A stretch of DNA of 64,000 nucleotides from Halovenus salina (GCF_026410925.1 NZ_CP112972.1:2542001-2606000), one strand, 5' to 3'; counted from the first letter of the stretch, positions 26,346 through 35,382 are shown. Program-made: numbers and translations. The notes: generated by a model not told the origin, from the sequence alone.

Positions 26346-26603
26346 ATGGGAACTGTCAGTTTCCGCATCCCCGACGACGTGAAAGCACGGATGGAAGAAC
26401 ACGACGAGATAAACTGGAGTGCAGTACTCCGTGACCACATCGAGGAAGAACTACACAGTCTGGAATCGCGGAATATCGCCCACGCAGTCGCGACCAGCGA
26501 GCGGCTGAGCAGTGGTATCGACGCCGACGAGGTGGCGACGACGAACACGGCAGAACAGATTCGTGCGTTCCGTGATACCAGATACAGCGAGGAGCGACCC
26601 TGA
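26346..26603 (+). CDS. vapB: VapB-like antitoxin
   Basis: This 85-residue protein begins MGTVSFRIPDDVKARMEEHD, a ribbon-helix-helix strand and helix, followed by INWSAVLRDHIEEELHSLES as the second helix. The C-terminal half, ending in TAEQIRAFRDTRYSEERP, is expected to wrap around the toxin active site. Its stop codon overlaps the toxin start by one base, typical of a coupled toxin-antitoxin operon. A palindromic operator candidate sits directly upstream. Confidence 0.85.
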   Translation: MGTVSFRIPDDVKARMEEHDEINWSAVLRDHIEEELHSLESRNIAHAVATSERLSSGIDADEVATTNTAEQIRAFRDTRYSEERP

Positions 26604-27022
26604 TGGCCGACGTTGTTGTCGACACCAGCACGGTCGTCAAGTGGTACATTCCCGAACAGCACCACGAACAGGCCCGAGCACTTCGTGACGATTTCCTCAA
26701 CGGCAAACACGACCTCTACGCACCGGCTCTCATGCCCTTCGAGGCGGTCAATGCACTCAACTACAGCGGGCACTACGACGGAGAGCGACTCCACGAGGCT
26801 GCGAACTCGCTCGACAACTACGGTATCGAACTCGTCTCGTTCGGGTCAGTCGGCCCTATCGCAGAGATTACGAACACCGTTGACAGCACGGTCTACGACG
26901 CTGCCTACATCGCACTCGCCGTCGAACGGGATGCGACAGCCTACACTGCCGATAGGAATCTCTTGCAGGATGTCGATGGGAGTGAGTATGAAGGCGCCGT
27001 TGCCCACATTCAGACCTACTGA
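26603..27022 (+). CDS. vapC: VapC-like PIN-domain toxin
   Basis: The 139-residue PIN-domain protein has acidic residues in VVVDTSTVVKWYIPEQ (first Asp), PFEAVNAL near residue 50 (Glu), YDAAYIALAVERDATAYTAD near residues 99-118 (two Asp). In VapC toxins these bind Mg for RNA cleavage, often of tRNA or rRNA. Pairing with vapB through a one-base overlap supports the assignment. The 210 bases after it contain no gene and are AT-rich. Confidence 0.88.
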   Translation: MADVVVDTSTVVKWYIPEQHHEQARALRDDFLNGKHDLYAPALMPFEAVNALNYSGHYDGERLHEAANSLDNYGIELVSFGSVGPIAEITNTVDSTVYDAAYIALAVERDATAYTADRNLLQDVDGSEYEGAVAHIQTY

Positions 27023-27178
27023 GCGCTCCGTTGCGTTTCTTGTTGCAGACTCTTTCTACCTTGCACGTAACATATCAAAGCAAAATTAGATACAGCGGTT
27101 TCACTCTCTCGCGCGAAGAGGACTTGGTAGGTTATTTGCACGCAATCATAGGCAGCACTGCGTGTGTTTCTGAGTCTG

Positions 27179-27194
27179 CTAAAATATATTTTAG
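27179..27194. promoter_or_regulatory. 16-bp AT-rich perfect palindrome upstream of psmB
   Basis: CTAAAATATATTTTAG is a perfect inverted repeat. A separate TATA-like ACATATAT (27198-27205) lies about 28 bases before the psmB start. The palindrome therefore sits just upstream of the core promoter, where an activator would bind, although it could itself act as a TATA element. Confidence 0.5.
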
Positions 27195-27232
27195 ATAACA
27201 TATATCCCGTCCTCGTCCCTATTACTGGTGTA

Positions 27233-27916
27233 ATGTTCGACACACCGCACGGTGGCGACACGCAGTTACAGGAACACAGACAGGTGAGTCTCGACAGACA
27301 GGGGGGTGAGGCCCCGGAGCCGTCAGGGGCAATCTACGAGACTGGGACGACCATTGTCGCGTTGAGCGCGGCCGACGGGGTGGTGATGGCCGCAGACAGG
27401 CGGATGAGCCTGGGCGGGCGGTTCACCGCGAGTAAGAACGTCCGCAAGATCTCGAAGGTCCACCCGACGGCGGCGATGGCCATCTCCGGGAGCGTCGGCC
27501 CGGCACAGCAGTTGCTCCAGTCGCTCCGGGCCGAAGCGAGCCTCTACCGGACGCGGCGGGGCGAACCGATGAGCATGCGAGCGCTCTCCCAGACGGCGGG
27601 CCACCTCGTCCGGGGGCTGCCCGCACAGCCGCTGCTTGCTGGTGTCGACGAGGAGGGCGGTCACGTCTACGAACTCGACGGCGGCGGAAGCGTCATCGAG
27701 GACAGCTACGCTGCGGGCGGGAGCGGTCTCCAGACCGCCTACGGTCTGCTCGAAGGGCGCATGAGCGAGGGGCTGTCAGTCACGGAGGCGACAGCGGTAG
27801 CCACCGACGCAGTCGAGGCCGCAAGCGAGCGCGACACGGCAAGTGGCAACGGCGTCACCGTCGCACAGATTACTGCCGAGGGTATCGAGATGGAGGCCCC
27901 GGGGGGTGAGAACTGA
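27233..27916 (+). CDS. psmB: 20S proteasome beta subunit
   Basis: The 227-residue precursor starts at ATG 27233. A 38-residue propeptide ends ETG, and the mature chain begins TTIVALSAADGVVMAADRR, giving the catalytic Thr and the Asp at position 17. A Lys follows in KNVRKISKV, and ASERDTASGNG near the C-terminus provides the conserved Asp and Ser. It should be an active protease subunit. It overlaps psmA by one base, so the alpha and beta subunits are made together. In well-studied haloarchaea these genes are not adjacent, so this may be an extra isoform pair. Confidence 0.92.
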   Translation: MFDTPHGGDTQLQEHRQVSLDRQGGEAPEPSGAIYETGTTIVALSAADGVVMAADRRMSLGGRFTASKNVRKISKVHPTAAMAISGSVGPAQQLLQSLRAEASLYRTRRGEPMSMRALSQTAGHLVRGLPAQPLLAGVDEEGGHVYELDGGGSVIEDSYAAGGSGLQTAYGLLEGRMSEGLSVTEATAVATDAVEAASERDTASGNGVTVAQITAEGIEMEAPGGEN

Positions 27917-28626
27917 TGGAGCCGAACAACCAGCAGGCCTACGACCGCGGGAGCACCATCTTCTCGCCGGACGGCCGGCTCTACCAGGTCGAGTACGCCC
28001 GCGAAGCCGTCGCTCGCGGCGGGCCGACGGTCGGGCTGACGACTGCCGAGAGCGTCGTCTTCGCCTCCTACGGCTCGGCCCGGTCACCACTCGTGGTGCC
28101 AGAGAGCATCGAGAAGCTCCGAGATATCGACGGCCAACTCGGCATCGCCACCGCAGGCCACGTCGCTGACGGCCGTCGCCTCGTCGAACAGGGCCGTCAG
28201 TTCGCCCACCAGGAACAGCTCCGATACGACGAACAGCCCGGCGTCGAACCCACCGCGAAGGCACTCGCCGACTTCGTCCAGGAGTCGACACAGGTCGGGG
28301 GAACGCGTCCGTTCGGAGCGGCACTGCTCGTCGGCGGCGTCGTTGGTCGGCCTCGCCTCTACGACGTCGACCCGTCGGGGACGCCGACGGAGTGGCGGGC
28401 AACGGCAATCGGCAACGAGAGCGACATCATCAGGGAGACACTCGAAGCGGAGTACGAACAGGACCTCGACGAACACACCGGCCTCCGGCTTGCACTCCGG
28501 GCCCTTGCCGGTGACGAGCGAGAGCTCTCGACGGACTCGCTGGACGTTGCCGTTGCTCGGGACGATGGATTCACCACGTTCGACCAGGCCCAGCGGGCGG
28601 ACATCCTCGAAGAGACAGAACTCTGA
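27916..28626 (+). CDS. psmA: 20S proteasome alpha subunit, divergent
   Basis: The 236-residue protein carries the alpha signature AYDRGSTIFSPDGRLYQVEY at residues 8-27. The next strands differ from typical archaeal alpha subunits: RGGPTVGL replaces the usual RGTTAVGI-like stretch, and VFASYGSARSPLV replaces the segment that usually reads VLxADKR. The SIEKL segment with its Lys, used in binding the C-termini of regulatory ATPases, is kept, as is GGTRPFGAALLVGG. This looks like a specialised alpha isoform. It is coupled to psmB. Confidence 0.9.
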   Translation: MEPNNQQAYDRGSTIFSPDGRLYQVEYAREAVARGGPTVGLTTAESVVFASYGSARSPLVVPESIEKLRDIDGQLGIATAGHVADGRRLVEQGRQFAHQEQLRYDEQPGVEPTAKALADFVQESTQVGGTRPFGAALLVGGVVGRPRLYDVDPSGTPTEWRATAIGNESDIIRETLEAEYEQDLDEHTGLRLALRALAGDERELSTDSLDVAVARDDGFTTFDQAQRADILEETEL

Positions 28627-28644
28627 GAACCGAATGCAGACCGA

Positions 28645-28890
28645 TTACGCCTCCGTTCGCAGTCCGGCGACAGCGCCGGCGAGTCTGTCCTGCAGGACGT
28701 GATAGGCGGCGTTGAGCGCGATGACGCCGACGACCGCAGCCCAGAGACCGATGAACGTCTCGCCCCCGCTCAGAAACAGGAGGCTCTTGTATTCGAACAG
28801 GACCCCGAGTGCAGCAAACAGCGAGACGGCACCGGTATAGAGCGCCGTGACGGCGACGGGGATGATTAGCTCCAGTACTTCTTCGTACAT
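28645..28890 (-). CDS. Small two-helix membrane protein
   Basis: This 81-residue protein starts at ATG 28890 and has two hydrophobic segments, about residues 7-30 (IIPVAVTALYTGAVSLFAAL) and 44-64 (FIGLWAAVVGVIALNAAY). The C-terminal tail is charged. It is convergent with psmA with an 18-base gap. I do not recognise the family. Confidence 0.65.
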   Translation of the reverse strand: MYEEVLELIIPVAVTALYTGAVSLFAALGVLFEYKSLLFLSGGETFIGLWAAVVGVIALNAAYHVLQDRLAGAVAGLRTEA

Positions 28891-28953
28891 GCACTGAGAT
28901 AGCAGCACTGACAATTATAACTCTGTTGGCTGCGTCGTCAGAACAGCACGTCG

Positions 28954-29907
28954 CTACGCGGCGGCGTCGTCGCCGATGTCGGTCGTCTCTCGCTGCGTGG
29001 CGGTGTCTCCGTCGCGGCGACGGTGGTCGTGGACGGTCCCGTCCGCACGGACGTACAGCTCTAACAGGTCCCCCTCCAGCTGTGTGCTCACAAGCAGACA
29101 CCACGGGTCAGTCGAGAGGAGGCGCTCGCGCCACTCCGGCCCGACGTTCCAGAGGGGCCGCTCGGTCACGTCCTGGCCGTGGTCGTCGTAGAAGGAGACG
29201 ACCGCAGCGTGGTCGATGACTGCAAGGGTGGCGGGACAGTCGACGCCCGCCCGACACCGCGAGCAGTCACAGGAGAACTGGACGGCCGAGCGGTCGTCGG
29301 CAGTCTCCGGCGTCAACTCAACGGGACCGCCACAGTCGGGACAGACCCCCTCGACGAACGATCGGATGCGGTTGCGGTGATAGCTGTCGAGTGCTGCCGG
29401 AAGGTCCTGCTCGTCTCGAACTTCGACCCCGGTCGGAAAGGAGAGGCGAGTGACCGACTCTCCACAGCCGCTACAGGTCACGTCGGCAACGCCGTCAGAG
29501 ACCGCAAGCGTCAGCGCCCCCTCTCGACAGAGCGGGCACGACGTACCGAGTGACACCGACTCGGTGTCGACGCTTCTCGTGAACTGTTCGGAGGCGACCG
29601 CGCGTGCGGCTGCCTGTCCGGCCCCTGTCAGCTCCCAGCGCTCGTCTTCGCGCTGGCGGACGAACCCGTCGAGTTCCCGGAGGTGATACGCGAACCCGGC
29701 GGAGCTGTTACTGTCGCTCCCGTCGAATAGTGCCGAGAACGAAGACGGGCCCTCGGCGTGCAGGCGACGGACGATGTCGACTCGCGTCTCGTTGCCAAGC
29801 TGCTGGAAGGCCGCTGCTGTCGTCGGACCCGTCTCCGCCGCTGGCGGTGCATCAGCCGTCTCGCCGCCTGCGGTCTGGCCGGGGCTATCTGGAGGTGCGG
29901 GTGTCAT
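28954..29907 (-). CDS. ArsR-like winged-helix protein with zinc-ribbon sensor region
   Basis: The 317-residue protein has an N-terminal winged helix at residues about 31-105 (AAFQQLGNETRVDIVRRLHA, then YHLRELDGFVRQREDERWEL), typical of haloarchaeal ArsR-type regulators. The C-terminal part has cysteine pairs in CPLC, CSGC, CPDC and CDCSRC, enough for two zinc ribbons, and a final beta-rich region. I recall haloarchaeal proteins with this plan (DUF7351-type), but their targets are unknown. It could sense metal or redox state. It is a single gene. Confidence 0.8.
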   Translation of the reverse strand: MTPAPPDSPGQTAGGETADAPPAAETGPTTAAAFQQLGNETRVDIVRRLHAEGPSSFSALFDGSDSNSSAGFAYHLRELDGFVRQREDERWELTGAGQAAARAVASEQFTRSVDTESVSLGTSCPLCREGALTLAVSDGVADVTCSGCGESVTRLSFPTGVEVRDEQDLPAALDSYHRNRIRSFVEGVCPDCGGPVELTPETADDRSAVQFSCDCSRCRAGVDCPATLAVIDHAAVVSFYDDHGQDVTERPLWNVGPEWRERLLSTDPWCLLVSTQLEGDLLELYVRADGTVHDHRRRDGDTATQRETTDIGDDAAA

Positions 29908-29997
29908 TACTCGTGGTTACTGCTCGGGTAGTAAGGGTCTGTTGGCTCTGTCAATTACAGGTGCTCACTCGGTCAAAGTCCCGGACAACACGACCGA

Positions 29998-31029
29998 CTA
30001 CAGGTAGACAGCGCGCGTCCGGTCAAGGAGCGCACCGTCGTAGTAGTCTCTGGTTTGGGAAGGGTGTATGTCGTCGATAGACCGGACCGTCGCGACCGTA
30101 TTAGCGAAGTTCTTGTACGTCGCTTCATCGACCATCTGGCCGTCGATAACGACCGCACCTGTCCCGTCGCGTTTGGCGTCGTTGAACTGTTCTATTCTGC
30201 CAACGGCACGTTCGAGTTCATCGCTGGTCGGCATGTGGACCCGGTTTGCTTGAACGGTCTGTTTGGGGTGTAGCGACCACGAACCATCGAGGCCGATACG
30301 TGCCTCGCGTTCGATCTGGTCGGCGTAGTCGGGCGCGTTGTAGTAGGTAATCCCGGCTCGCTCGTCGAACAGTCGGTCGAACGGGCCGCCGATAGCCACA
30401 AGTCCACCCGCCGACGCCTCGTTCGATATTCGTTCGAGCACACCGGGCCACCCTGGGCGCTCGTCGTTCATCGCCCGCCCTCCGAGATCTGCCGTGTAGT
30501 CGACGGGACCGAATACGAACGCCGCGAGTCGATCGCTCTCTCCGAGCCGAGCGATACGATGAAGATCTGACACTGCGGCCCCTGTCTCGACGATCGTCGC
30601 TACCTCGATTGTGCCATCGTCGTAGCCGTGTTCGCGCTCGGCCTCCGCCACAGCGCTCAGTGCCGACTCGACATTAGCGAGGCGGCCAACCTTCGGCACG
30701 ACGATGCCATCTAGGTGACCGCCCACCTGCTCTATGAGCGTCGCTATCTGTTCGCGGCCGCGCTGACGAGTGCGCTGACTGTCGTGTGCCCACTCGATCC
30801 GGGGCCAGATCTCCCCACCGAACGACGGCGCGTGCTCTGACAGGGAGGCGACGGTGTTTTCGATGGCCTTGGTTTTCATTTCCGGTGCAGTCCCATCTTC
30901 GATATCCGGAACAAGCCAGTCGGGGGCCTCGAACCCCTCGGCAGTGAGACCGGATTCGAGGTACTTCGCCGAGTTATCCTTGGGAACGGCGGCTGGCGCA
31001 GTCTGAAACGTGCGACAAAGTCGTGTCAT
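29998..31029 (-). CDS. mcl: Beta-methylmalyl-CoA lyase (HpcH/HpaI aldolase family)
   Basis: The 343-residue protein starts at ATG 31029. It belongs to the citrate-lyase beta/malyl-CoA lyase family, with metal-binding residues in EVATIVETGAAVSDL (Glu) and AAFVFGPVDYTADLGG (Asp). SWSLHPKQTVQAN near residue 255 is the family C-terminal motif. In the methylaspartate cycle this enzyme cleaves methylmalyl-CoA into glyoxylate and propionyl-CoA. The context, 13 bases after the MaoC-type hydratase, makes this role much more likely than citrate lyase. It is the last gene of the minus-strand operon. Confidence 0.9.
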   Translation of the reverse strand: MTRLCRTFQTAPAAVPKDNSAKYLESGLTAEGFEAPDWLVPDIEDGTAPEMKTKAIENTVASLSEHAPSFGGEIWPRIEWAHDSQRTRQRGREQIATLIEQVGGHLDGIVVPKVGRLANVESALSAVAEAEREHGYDDGTIEVATIVETGAAVSDLHRIARLGESDRLAAFVFGPVDYTADLGGRAMNDERPGWPGVLERISNEASAGGLVAIGGPFDRLFDERAGITYYNAPDYADQIEREARIGLDGSWSLHPKQTVQANRVHMPTSDELERAVGRIEQFNDAKRDGTGAVVIDGQMVDEATYKNFANTVATVRSIDDIHPSQTRDYYDGALLDRTRAVYL

Positions 31030-31042
31030 TTTGAGTGTATTT

Positions 31043-32134
31043 TTAATCGCAGGTTCGGTCGACGAGTGCTGTACGAGTTCCCGAGTAGACGGGACGCTTA
31101 TCGTCGGTAAAGGCGACGTGTTCGAACGTGACCGCTCCGGCACGTGGTGGCCCACGGTCGCCGTCGGCGCTGATAACGCGAGTGAATCCGAAGACGGTAT
31201 CACCGGCAGTCACGAAATCGTGGAACTGTTCATTCGCAAACCGGAGTTCACGGTAGGTCTGCTCGTCCGACCGAGCGTGCCCGAGCGCGACCGAGCGAGT
31301 GACATCACCGTACGCGACTGGCTCGCCCGATGGTGACTCGGCCATCGCGGCTGCGTTGTGGTGCTGGCGGGCGGTGTTCAGCGTCGCCAACGGGAGTGCC
31401 GCAACCATCGTCTCGTCCATCGTCCGCCCGCGTTCGTGCCGATAGGCCACGGCCGCGTCTCGGTCAGCGCTCCGGTCGAGTGCCGCCCGGAAGGCCTCGA
31501 ATCCTGTACCCTCGGGCGTGACGAACGTCTCTGGCAACTCGACATCGGTTGGGTTGGCTGGTCCCTCCGCCGACCCTGCGTCGTCCCCAGCCGTGTCGGA
31601 ACTCCCACCGTCAGGGATTGCTTCCTCACGGCGTGGGATCATGTTTGTCCGCTCGTAAGACACGAGCGTCTTGCCGGAGTCAGCGTCAATACCGCTGGTT
31701 GTCCAGGTGACAATCCCGTACGCTGGCCGCGACGAGGATGTCTGTTTCTGCTCGACGGTCGACTCGACCCGCAACGGTGTCCCCGGAGCGACGCCGTGTT
31801 GGTGATACTGGACATCGTCACGGCCGAGGAAGTAGCCTCCCTTCTCGCTGAGGTCTTCGACGGATGGACCCATCACGCTCGCCAACAGGTAGTCCGGGTG
31901 AATCGGTGGCTCATCGAAGCCGCGGGCGTCCGCAGCGTCCGGGCGCCAGTAGGCCGGGTCGTGGTTGAGTGTCTGACTCATCCACTGTTCATTGCCGTGC
32001 CGGGTCAAGCGATGCCCTGCCGCGTGTTCGATCTGCTCGCCCTCGGTGAAGTCCTCGAAGTGGTTGCCCTTCTCGCGGACGGCAACACGGTCGATGGCCG
32101 TACCGAACGTCTCGGGGTCGGTCCAGTCAGTCAT
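31043..32134 (-). CDS. mch: Mesaconyl-CoA hydratase (MaoC-like, double hot-dog)
   Basis: The 363-residue protein contains two MaoC/hot-dog halves: the first from about residue 20 to 170 (FEDFTEGEQIEHAAGHRLTR, then PIHPDYLLASVMG), the second from about 255 to 355 (HHNAAAMAESPSGEPVAYGD). They are joined by an acidic, disordered linker with Asp and Gly. It hydrates mesaconyl-CoA to beta-methylmalyl-CoA. It overlaps mal by eight bases and precedes mcl by 13, so translation is probably coupled. Confidence 0.9.
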   Translation of the reverse strand: MTDWTDPETFGTAIDRVAVREKGNHFEDFTEGEQIEHAAGHRLTRHGNEQWMSQTLNHDPAYWRPDAADARGFDEPPIHPDYLLASVMGPSVEDLSEKGGYFLGRDDVQYHQHGVAPGTPLRVESTVEQKQTSSSRPAYGIVTWTTSGIDADSGKTLVSYERTNMIPRREEAIPDGGSSDTAGDDAGSAEGPANPTDVELPETFVTPEGTGFEAFRAALDRSADRDAAVAYRHERGRTMDETMVAALPLATLNTARQHHNAAAMAESPSGEPVAYGDVTRSVALGHARSDEQTYRELRFANEQFHDFVTAGDTVFGFTRVISADGDRGPPRAGAVTFEHVAFTDDKRPVYSGTRTALVDRTCD

Positions 32135-33398
32135 CGAGGCTCACCTCCGGGCTGGCTCGTTGCTGTCGTGCTACGGTGCGTCGCATCTCGTTTGTGACAA
32201 TCATGTATCCTTCATCGAATCCCATTCCGGGCTTTGCAAGCACCTGCGCGGCGTCAGTTGCGAGTGCGACGTGAGCGCAGGCTCGGGCGGACACCGCTGT
32301 CTCGTTGCAGGTCCCACCCAGGTAGGCCCGTGTCTCAGTACCGTTACACTCCAGGACAGCCCGCGCACTCCGGTGGATGCCGCCGAGATCCGGTGTCTTC
32401 ACCTGCACGATATCCGCAGCGGCGGCGTCGACGAACGCGCGAACGTCCTCGAAGGTGTTACACCACTCGTCGGCAACGATATCCACATCGACGGCGGCAG
32501 CCCCAAGCCCGTTGCGAAGCTCTGTCATCGCTTCAATCTGTGCTGTGCGTCCACCGGCGTCCATGGGACCCTCCACCTGAAGCGGGAATGGAGCTGCCGC
32601 TTCGCGGAGACTGTCGAAGTAGCCGGTGACTTCGGGGCGGTCGTACGGCGGCCCGAACAGTTCGCCAATCATCCCGTACACGTCGACGTGAAACCGATGG
32701 TCGTCTTCCGTCGAGCCGAACTCCAGCGCCCGGTCTGAGAGCCACTCAAGATACGCGACGAGCTTCTCTCCGTTGGCCCCGAGTTTCGCTTCACTGTTGA
32801 ACAGACCGTGTGGGAGAACTGGGACCCCCTTCAGAAGCATTTTTTCTGCATTTTGCCGTCGCTCGTCGCCCGATTGTCCAAACACGGGCACCGGATCTGT
32901 CGCCGGCGTCACACCGAGCGCGTCGGCGAGGAGCGTCGTCGGCGTGAGTCTCCGGGCGTGGGCAGCGGCGAACAAAAGCGCCTGTGAGACGCCGTACCGG
33001 ACAGCAGTATGCAGTCGATCATCGCCGCCACGCTGGTCCGATAGCTCCTCGATAGCGGTGGCGTTGGCGAGGAACTCGCCCGGGTCGCGACCGACGAGTT
33101 CGTCCGCGACTGGTCCCTCCACGACCGGTGTGTAGGTAGCAGCGCGAAACAGCGGGTCGCGTCCACCAGCACCGGAGTACTGGACGGCCGCGCAGTCTCC
33201 CCGATGGCATGTTCCGTCCGAAAGCCCAACCTCAACCAGCAGCGCCTCGCCGGCCTGCCGGATGTCTTCGAACCCGTCGGTAACGGGGTCGCCCGCGTAC
33301 CCGAAGCCGTCCTCAGTTGCGCCGGCCTTGATCGCACGCTGGTCGTCGAAATAAAACCCCGAAACACCCGGAATCGCCCGTATCGACTCAATCTGCAT
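32127..33398 (-). CDS. mal: Methylaspartate ammonia-lyase
   Basis: The 423-residue enolase-superfamily enzyme starts at ATG 33398, overlapping glmE by 11 bases; an alternative ATG ten codons upstream is possible. Metal ligands appear in FHVDVYGMIGELFG (Asp), FPLQVEGPMDAG (Glu) and DIVADEWCNT (Asp). The catalytic Lys is in VQVKTPDLGGIH, and the general-acid His probably in VPVLPHGLFNSE. It removes ammonia from 3-methylaspartate to give mesaconate. This is the signature enzyme of the methylaspartate pathway. Confidence 0.95.
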   Translation of the reverse strand: MQIESIRAIPGVSGFYFDDQRAIKAGATEDGFGYAGDPVTDGFEDIRQAGEALLVEVGLSDGTCHRGDCAAVQYSGAGGRDPLFRAATYTPVVEGPVADELVGRDPGEFLANATAIEELSDQRGGDDRLHTAVRYGVSQALLFAAAHARRLTPTTLLADALGVTPATDPVPVFGQSGDERRQNAEKMLLKGVPVLPHGLFNSEAKLGANGEKLVAYLEWLSDRALEFGSTEDDHRFHVDVYGMIGELFGPPYDRPEVTGYFDSLREAAAPFPLQVEGPMDAGGRTAQIEAMTELRNGLGAAAVDVDIVADEWCNTFEDVRAFVDAAAADIVQVKTPDLGGIHRSARAVLECNGTETRAYLGGTCNETAVSARACAHVALATDAAQVLAKPGMGFDEGYMIVTNEMRRTVARQQRASPEVSLDD

Positions 33399-34890
33399 CG
33401 CTTTCGCCTCCGGGTGTGTCGATACCACTGGCCGAGTTCCCGGGCTCGTCCGATTCGCCCCCGCTCGCCGTTGGACGGCCGATTAGCTTGCCGTCGCTGA
33501 TTGCGTCGACATCGTCTGCAACCATGCGGAACGAGCGCGAGCGGCCTTCCGTCCGAGCACGCTCGTCGAGACGGGCGTTGTGAATATCCTTGATATCCGT
33601 GTCGACTGCGAGGTCGCCCCACTTGAGTATCCGGACCCGTCCGTCGTCGTCGCGAGCCGGAAGGACGTCAGCTCTGGCGCTGTCACTGGGGGCGAAAGGA
33701 ACGTCTAACGCTCCCGATTCGAACGCAGCCACGACCCCGCGTGCAACGTCGCCGTCGCCGTGGTCGAAGACTGCGTCGAGCAGCGACCGGGCAGTCCGCT
33801 CGATCAGTTGTTGCTCTTCGTCAATGCCGTCGATGACGATATCCTGTTCGACCATCATATCGATAAGTTGTCTCGTTGTTCGCAAGCCAGCGGCGTTTGC
33901 CTCCTGCGTGGGAACGCCCTGGAACTCCTGTGGTGATTTGGTGATCACCTTATCTGGTCGGGCAAGCGACGCTGTCGCCCCGCCGAGACCGATGACCCCG
34001 TTTGCTCGCGCTTCGTCAGGCGGGAATCCGCCCATCCACTCGTGGAACACTGTGGTGACGACTACATCGTTCGGGAGATACTCCTCGCCCAGCGCCCGGA
34101 GTGCCCGGAGCGCGGCGACATCTTGGACGACGTTCCCGACCTGGCCGTATCCCAGCGTGAGCGAGCGCACACCCTGGGTCGCCGCGAGCAACCCTTCAAC
34201 GACCATCACGGCGATGGCGATCGCCGGTGGGACCAGCGTCCCGGTTAGCGGCCCGAACGGCTCGCGGTTGATACGGATTCCACGTTCGGTATATGCGCCA
34301 CAGAGGCGGTCGACGAACTGCCAGTGTTCGATCGTCTCTGCGAGGTCGTGCTCTTTGGTGTACGGGATGTTGTACGAAATTGGCCCGCCCTCGAAGCTCT
34401 GGAACCCCCCTGCAAGCGTGACAATTGCGAGCAGGCGCGCGTCAGGTGTTCCGTGCCGGACCTCGACTGGGGTGTCGACGGCTTCGATCAACTCACGACA
34501 GGACTCGACGCCGTGGTTCACAGCGGGAAAGCCGTTGAGTGTATCTTCACCGGACTCACGGGCTTGCTCCAGCCCTCGCTGGGCTTTCTCGTATTCGTTG
34601 TCCCGGGTGTAGGAATCGATGGTCGTCGGCAACAGGTCTGCGCCGCCCTCCTCGTCGAGATATCTGAGTAGCTCAGTCTGGTCGTCGAGGCAGGGCACGC
34701 CCGCACGTGGCTGAAGCAGTGGTCGGTCGGCCGTCTCCAGCACGTCTGCAAACTGCTTCTCTGGCGGTAGCGACTCGTGGTAGTCAACAGCCGACTCAAA
34801 GTCTGCCGCAGCACCGGTTGGCCACTGCTCTCTGAGTGCCGACTCGACTTCGACCAGCTCTTCGTCCGAGATTCGCTCGTTGCGAGGCAT
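33388..34890 (-). CDS. glmE: Glutamate mutase epsilon (large) subunit
   Basis: The 500-residue protein is the catalytic subunit of coenzyme B12-dependent glutamate mutase (also called mamB in haloarchaea). The TIM barrel includes FPAVNHGVESCRELIEAV near residue 122, GGPISYNIPYTKEHDL near residue 173 and EWMGGFPPDEARANGVIG near residue 289. It interconverts glutamate and threo-3-methylaspartate by radical carbon-skeleton rearrangement. A Gly/Ser/Glu-rich tail of 30 residues is extra. It follows glmS by 45 bases. Confidence 0.95.
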   Translation of the reverse strand: MPRNERISDEELVEVESALREQWPTGAAADFESAVDYHESLPPEKQFADVLETADRPLLQPRAGVPCLDDQTELLRYLDEEGGADLLPTTIDSYTRDNEYEKAQRGLEQARESGEDTLNGFPAVNHGVESCRELIEAVDTPVEVRHGTPDARLLAIVTLAGGFQSFEGGPISYNIPYTKEHDLAETIEHWQFVDRLCGAYTERGIRINREPFGPLTGTLVPPAIAIAVMVVEGLLAATQGVRSLTLGYGQVGNVVQDVAALRALRALGEEYLPNDVVVTTVFHEWMGGFPPDEARANGVIGLGGATASLARPDKVITKSPQEFQGVPTQEANAAGLRTTRQLIDMMVEQDIVIDGIDEEQQLIERTARSLLDAVFDHGDGDVARGVVAAFESGALDVPFAPSDSARADVLPARDDDGRVRILKWGDLAVDTDIKDIHNARLDERARTEGRSRSFRMVADDVDAISDGKLIGRPTASGGESDEPGNSASGIDTPGGESDAD

Positions 34891-34935
34891 CTACGCTCCT
34901 CCTGGGTCATTATCGCCGCGTTTGTCGGGGAACAT

Positions 34936-35382
34936 CTACGTATTCATCCTGACCCGTTGAGTCTCGGGCTCGGTCGTCCTGTGATCCAAGTCACGCTCGA
35001 GTGCGCTGACAACGGCCGATGGATCTGTTTCGGCGTCAAACACGCGGTCAAAGCCGAGACTCCGGAAGTGGTCGCGGGTTTCGTCCCAGTCGTTTTGACC
35101 AACGTCGAGGTTGCCGCCGATATACGTGATCGCACCGCACTCCGCGTCTGCGAGACGTTCGTGGAGGCCCTGACAGTCCTGCCTGGCGTGCCCGTACAGC
35201 GACGATACGAGGACTGCCCCAGCGTCGTGTTCCTGCGCCGCCGAGGCAAACTCGTCTTTCGAGGTCTGAACCCCCAGGTTTTTCACGTCGAACCCGGCGG
35301 CCGAAAGGGCCTGTTCGAGAATGGTAATTCCAACGACGTGTGCGTCGGACCCTATCACACCGAGGATGACTGTCTGTCCCAT
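34936..35382 (-). CDS. glmS: Glutamate mutase sigma (small, B12-binding) subunit
   Basis: The 148-residue protein has the cobalamin motif DxHxxG in IGSDAHVVGITILEQAL near residues 12-28, and later VSSLYGHARQDCQGL and TYIGGNLDVG, which are the SxL and GG parts of the B12-binding fold. It pairs with GlmE (mamA and mamB are other names). It is the first gene of the five-gene minus-strand operon; a TATA-like TTATATTTATC (35413-35423) lies upstream. Confidence 0.95.
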   Translation of the reverse strand: MGQTVILGVIGSDAHVVGITILEQALSAAGFDVKNLGVQTSKDEFASAAQEHDAGAVLVSSLYGHARQDCQGLHERLADAECGAITYIGGNLDVGQNDWDETRDHFRSLGFDRVFDAETDPSAVVSALERDLDHRTTEPETQRVRMNT

